8,208 nt of DNA. Origin: Erythrobacter sp. (lineage in GTDB: Bacteria > Pseudomonadota > Alphaproteobacteria > Sphingomonadales > Sphingomonadaceae). A program made the translations under genes and the position numbers. The DNA is taken from NCBI GenBank assembly GCA_002695185.1, contig NZOF01000029.1:1-8208 (forward strand). Direction: 5' to 3'. This document shows, piece after piece, positions 6,643-8,208 of this stretch (within the stretch, counting starts at the first letter, position 1; each line of letters starts with the position of its first letter). Under the pieces are notes generated by a model. The model did not search any database. It worked only from the letters and a program-made list of their open reading frames with translations, and was not told where the DNA came from.

Positions 6643-7776
6643 ATGATCATCAAGCCTTACGATCTTACGGATGCCGTCACCTATCACATCGGCACCTTTC
6701 CCCCGTCCGCCCTCGACTACGAGGTGCTGCTCGGACCGCTCGAGGAGGCAGCCGCCTCCCTCGCGCGGTACGACACCAAGATGTCAGGCATGGTGAACAG
6801 CGAGTTGTTCCTCGCCCCCCTGCGTCGCCAGGACGCGGTAACGTCTTCCAGGATGGAGGGGACGATCTCGACCATCGAGGAACTGTACCGGCTGGAGGCC
6901 GAGGAAGATGCGGGTAGCACCGACCCCTACCGGGAAGCGCGCAACGACGACGTCGAGACCTACCTTTACTCCCGCGCACTGCGGAATGCCCAGCAGGCCC
7001 TCGCCGAGGGCGCCCCGCTTGGCGAACACCTGATCCGGACCGCCCACCAACAGCTGCTGTCCTTTGGACGGGGAGCCCGCAAGCGCCCCGGCAGCTACAA
7101 GGTTGAGCAGAATTACATCGGGGACGAACGGCGAGGAAAGATCTACTACGTCCCGATCGCTCCCGAGCAACTGGGCCCGGCGATGGCCGAACTCGTCCGC
7201 TACATCAACGAAAGCACGATGCGGCCATTGATCCGCACCGCCATCGCGCATGTCGAATTCGAGGCCCTGCATCCGTTCGAGGACGGCAACGGCCGGATCG
7301 GCCGCATGGTGATCACCCTGATGCTGTGGAAACTCGGCGTCCTGCATCAGCCAAACTTCTTCGTTTCAGGTTACTTCGAAGCCCACAAGGACGAGTACAT
7401 CGAACGGATGCGCGCGGTCTCGGCCACCGGCGACTGGACCGGCTGGGTGGTATTCTTTCTCAAGGCGATGCACGCCCAGGCGACGGTGAACATTCAGACG
7501 GCGGACGCCATCTTCCGCCTTCACGGCGAGATGCGGGAACGGTTCCGCGAAGTGCTGAACTCGCAGTTCCATGATCAGGCGCTGGACTTCGTCTTCGCGA
7601 GCCCGATCTTCCGTAACGACCGCTTCGTCGAACGCTCGGGGATCCCACCGTCCTCCGCGCGCGCGCTGTCCCGGCGGCTGGTAGAGGCGGGCATGCTGCG
7701 AACCATTGAACCGGCTTCGGGACGACGCGCGGCGATGTACGCCTTTGACCCGTTGCTCGATCTGCTGAAGGTGTGA
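6643..7776 (+). CDS. Fic family protein AMP-transferase (class II, self-inhibited)
   Basis: From the ATG at 6643 the product has 377 residues. Upstream in-frame codons fall in the 70-bp repeats and do not look coding; no strong ribosome binding site precedes this ATG. Residues 68-73 (SSRMEG) fit the class II inhibitory motif (S/T)xxxE(G/N), whose glutamate blocks productive ATP binding. Residues 210-221 are HPFEDGNGRIGR, the complete Fic active site with catalytic H210. The C-terminus (about 315-377; SGIPPSSARALSRRLVEAGM) is a winged-helix DNA-binding domain. Such proteins usually transfer AMP from ATP to hydroxyl groups of target proteins or themselves in the cytoplasm; the target here is unknown. 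No antitoxin gene is adjacent, consistent with inhibition within the same chain. All key residues are intact, so it is probably functional. Confidence 0.92.
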   Translation: MIIKPYDLTDAVTYHIGTFPPSALDYEVLLGPLEEAAASLARYDTKMSGMVNSELFLAPLRRQDAVTSSRMEGTISTIEELYRLEAEEDAGSTDPYREARNDDVETYLYSRALRNAQQALAEGAPLGEHLIRTAHQQLLSFGRGARKRPGSYKVEQNYIGDERRGKIYYVPIAPEQLGPAMAELVRYINESTMRPLIRTAIAHVEFEALHPFEDGNGRIGRMVITLMLWKLGVLHQPNFFVSGYFEAHKDEYIERMRAVSATGDWTGWVVFFLKAMHAQATVNIQTADAIFRLHGEMRERFREVLNSQFHDQALDFVFASPIFRNDRFVERSGIPPSSARALSRRLVEAGMLRTIEPASGRRAAMYAFDPLLDLLKV

Positions 7777-7864
7777 CGACCACGTTCCGCGCGATCATTC
7801 TGCCCGTCGACAGGGGGCTCGTAAAACGTTGACCAGGTGTTGACAAGAATTTGGAACGACAAAG

Positions 7865-7883
7865 GCCGAGCGTAATGCTCAGC
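7865..7883 (-). terminator. Weak hairpin, possible tRNA terminator
   Basis: Read on the minus strand, GCTGAGC and GCTCGGC pair over seven positions with one wobble pair around a five-base loop, followed by CTTTGTC. It lies about 30 bases after the tRNA-fMet 3' end, where the original tRNA terminator would sit. The short T-run makes it weak. Confidence 0.35.
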
Positions 7884-7912
7884 TTTGAAGTGTTTGATCT
7901 TGCTTGATTTTT

Positions 7913-7957
7913 TGGTTGCGGGGGTAGGATTTGAACCTACGACCTTCAGGTTATGAG
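7913..7957 (-). other. 3' half of tRNA-fMet(CAT), candidate attachment site
   Basis: On the minus strand the 45 bases read, in order: anticodon loop CTCATAA (anticodon CAT at 7955-7953), 3' anticodon arm CCTGA, variable AGGTC, T-arm GTAGG-TTCAAAT-CCTAC, acceptor strand CCCCGCA and ACCA. This is the pattern of initiator tRNA-fMet, down to the CCCCGCAACCA end known from E. coli. The bases before it (GGATATAGC) do not form the partner TCAGG arm, and no D-arm or 5' acceptor strand is present, so the gene is not functional. A 3' tRNA fragment that starts at the anticodon loop is the usual far-end att copy of an element integrated in a tRNA gene. The integrated side should be to the right (above 7957). 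Confidence 0.85.
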
Positions 7958-8082
7958 GCTATATCCCAGAAAATTAGGATATTCAGCGAAATCATAACGT
8001 TAGCAGACATGGCTTTGATGTGTTTCGCTACAATCCCGGCATTCATCTGTATTCAGCGGCATCCGCCGGCATCCGAGGCCGC

Positions 8083-8208
8083 TCAACGGGCGTTCAGCTG
8101 TTGAGTTGGCGTTGAGTCAAATACCTCCAGCCGACTGCTTCGATACCAAGAAATCAGTTCCAATAACGATAGCTGCCACACCGGTGGTTCAGGCATCTGC
8201 TGCGTACA
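8083..8208 (-). CDS. Possible C-terminal end of an unknown protein (partial at window edge)
   Basis: A minus-strand frame is open from the right edge for 41 codons and stops at 8085-8083. Its residues include PEPPVWQLSLLELISWYR. I recognise no family. The length is too short to exclude a chance open frame, so this is a weak call. Confidence 0.25.
   Translation of the reverse strand, partial: CTQQMPEPPVWQLSLLELISWYRSSRLEVFDSTPTQQLNAR

Larger units (their letters stand above)
7777..8208. other. Right-hand region, mostly non-coding, around an att-like tRNA fragment
   Basis: GC drops visibly after the fic stop. The stretch holds a weak hairpin (7865-7883), the tRNA fragment (7913-7957), and an inverted pair ATATCC/GGATAT (7961-7966 and 7977-7982) directly on the non-tRNA side of the fragment. 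Only one minus-strand frame, open at the right edge, might be coding. I see no complete gene. Confidence 0.5.

Noticed and set aside
2056..8023. GCTTTGATGTGT found at 2056-2067 and again at 8012-8023
   Set aside because: A few exact 12-mer pairs are expected by chance in a window this size, and neither copy has supporting context.
7913..8208. Group I intron splitting a tRNA-fMet gene
   Set aside because: The 3' fragment already begins at the anticodon-loop start, the upstream bases show no 5' exon within the window, and no intron core is recognisable. An att copy explains it better.

Overview
The window looks like accessory DNA from a GC-rich alphaproteobacterium, most likely a Rhodobacteraceae-type organism. 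That placement rests on the high GC of most genes, the style of the ParB-domain methyltransferases and serine recombinase, and a tRNA-fMet fragment of ordinary bacterial sequence. It is an inference, because no taxonomic marker gene is present. The window is a patchwork of defence-like, phage-like and mobile-element pieces.

Layout. Bases 1-2046 hold the C-terminal two thirds or so of a superfamily 2 helicase with a C-terminal PD-(D/E)xK-like nuclease site, resembling type III restriction (Res) subunits; it enters from the left edge. A 416-bp gap follows, with six exact copies of GAAGCCA (plus variants) and a strong intrinsic terminator at 2397-2434. Next come two tandem ParB-domain DNA methyltransferase genes joined by an ATGA overlap (2463-3725 and 3722 onwards). 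The second loses its SAM-binding motif at about 4800, where it runs into a convergent large serine recombinase gene (5846 to 4785) that has also lost its C-terminus. The two reciprocal truncations mark a recombination scar.

Divergent from the recombinase is a small helix-turn-helix gene (5973-6353). Three copies of the palindrome GCACA-NN-TGTGC lie in it: two exactly 21 bp apart at its 5' end and one near its 3' end. A 289-bp gap then holds an 11-bp-stem inverted repeat and a degenerate 70-bp tandem repeat running up to a Fic AMP-transferase gene (6643-7776). At 7913-7957, on the minus strand, lies the 3' half of a tRNA-fMet(CAT) gene with no matching 5' half. This is the usual trace of integration into a tRNA 3' end. 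Beyond it, an open frame enters from the right edge on the minus strand.

The genes do not read as one pathway. The methyltransferase pair looks like prophage cargo, the recombinase and second methyltransferase are probably dead, and the helicase-nuclease and Fic protein are possible defence or stress-toxin modules. The best leads for something undescribed are the palindrome set in the helix-turn-helix gene, the 70-bp repeats before fic, and the GAAGCCA cluster.
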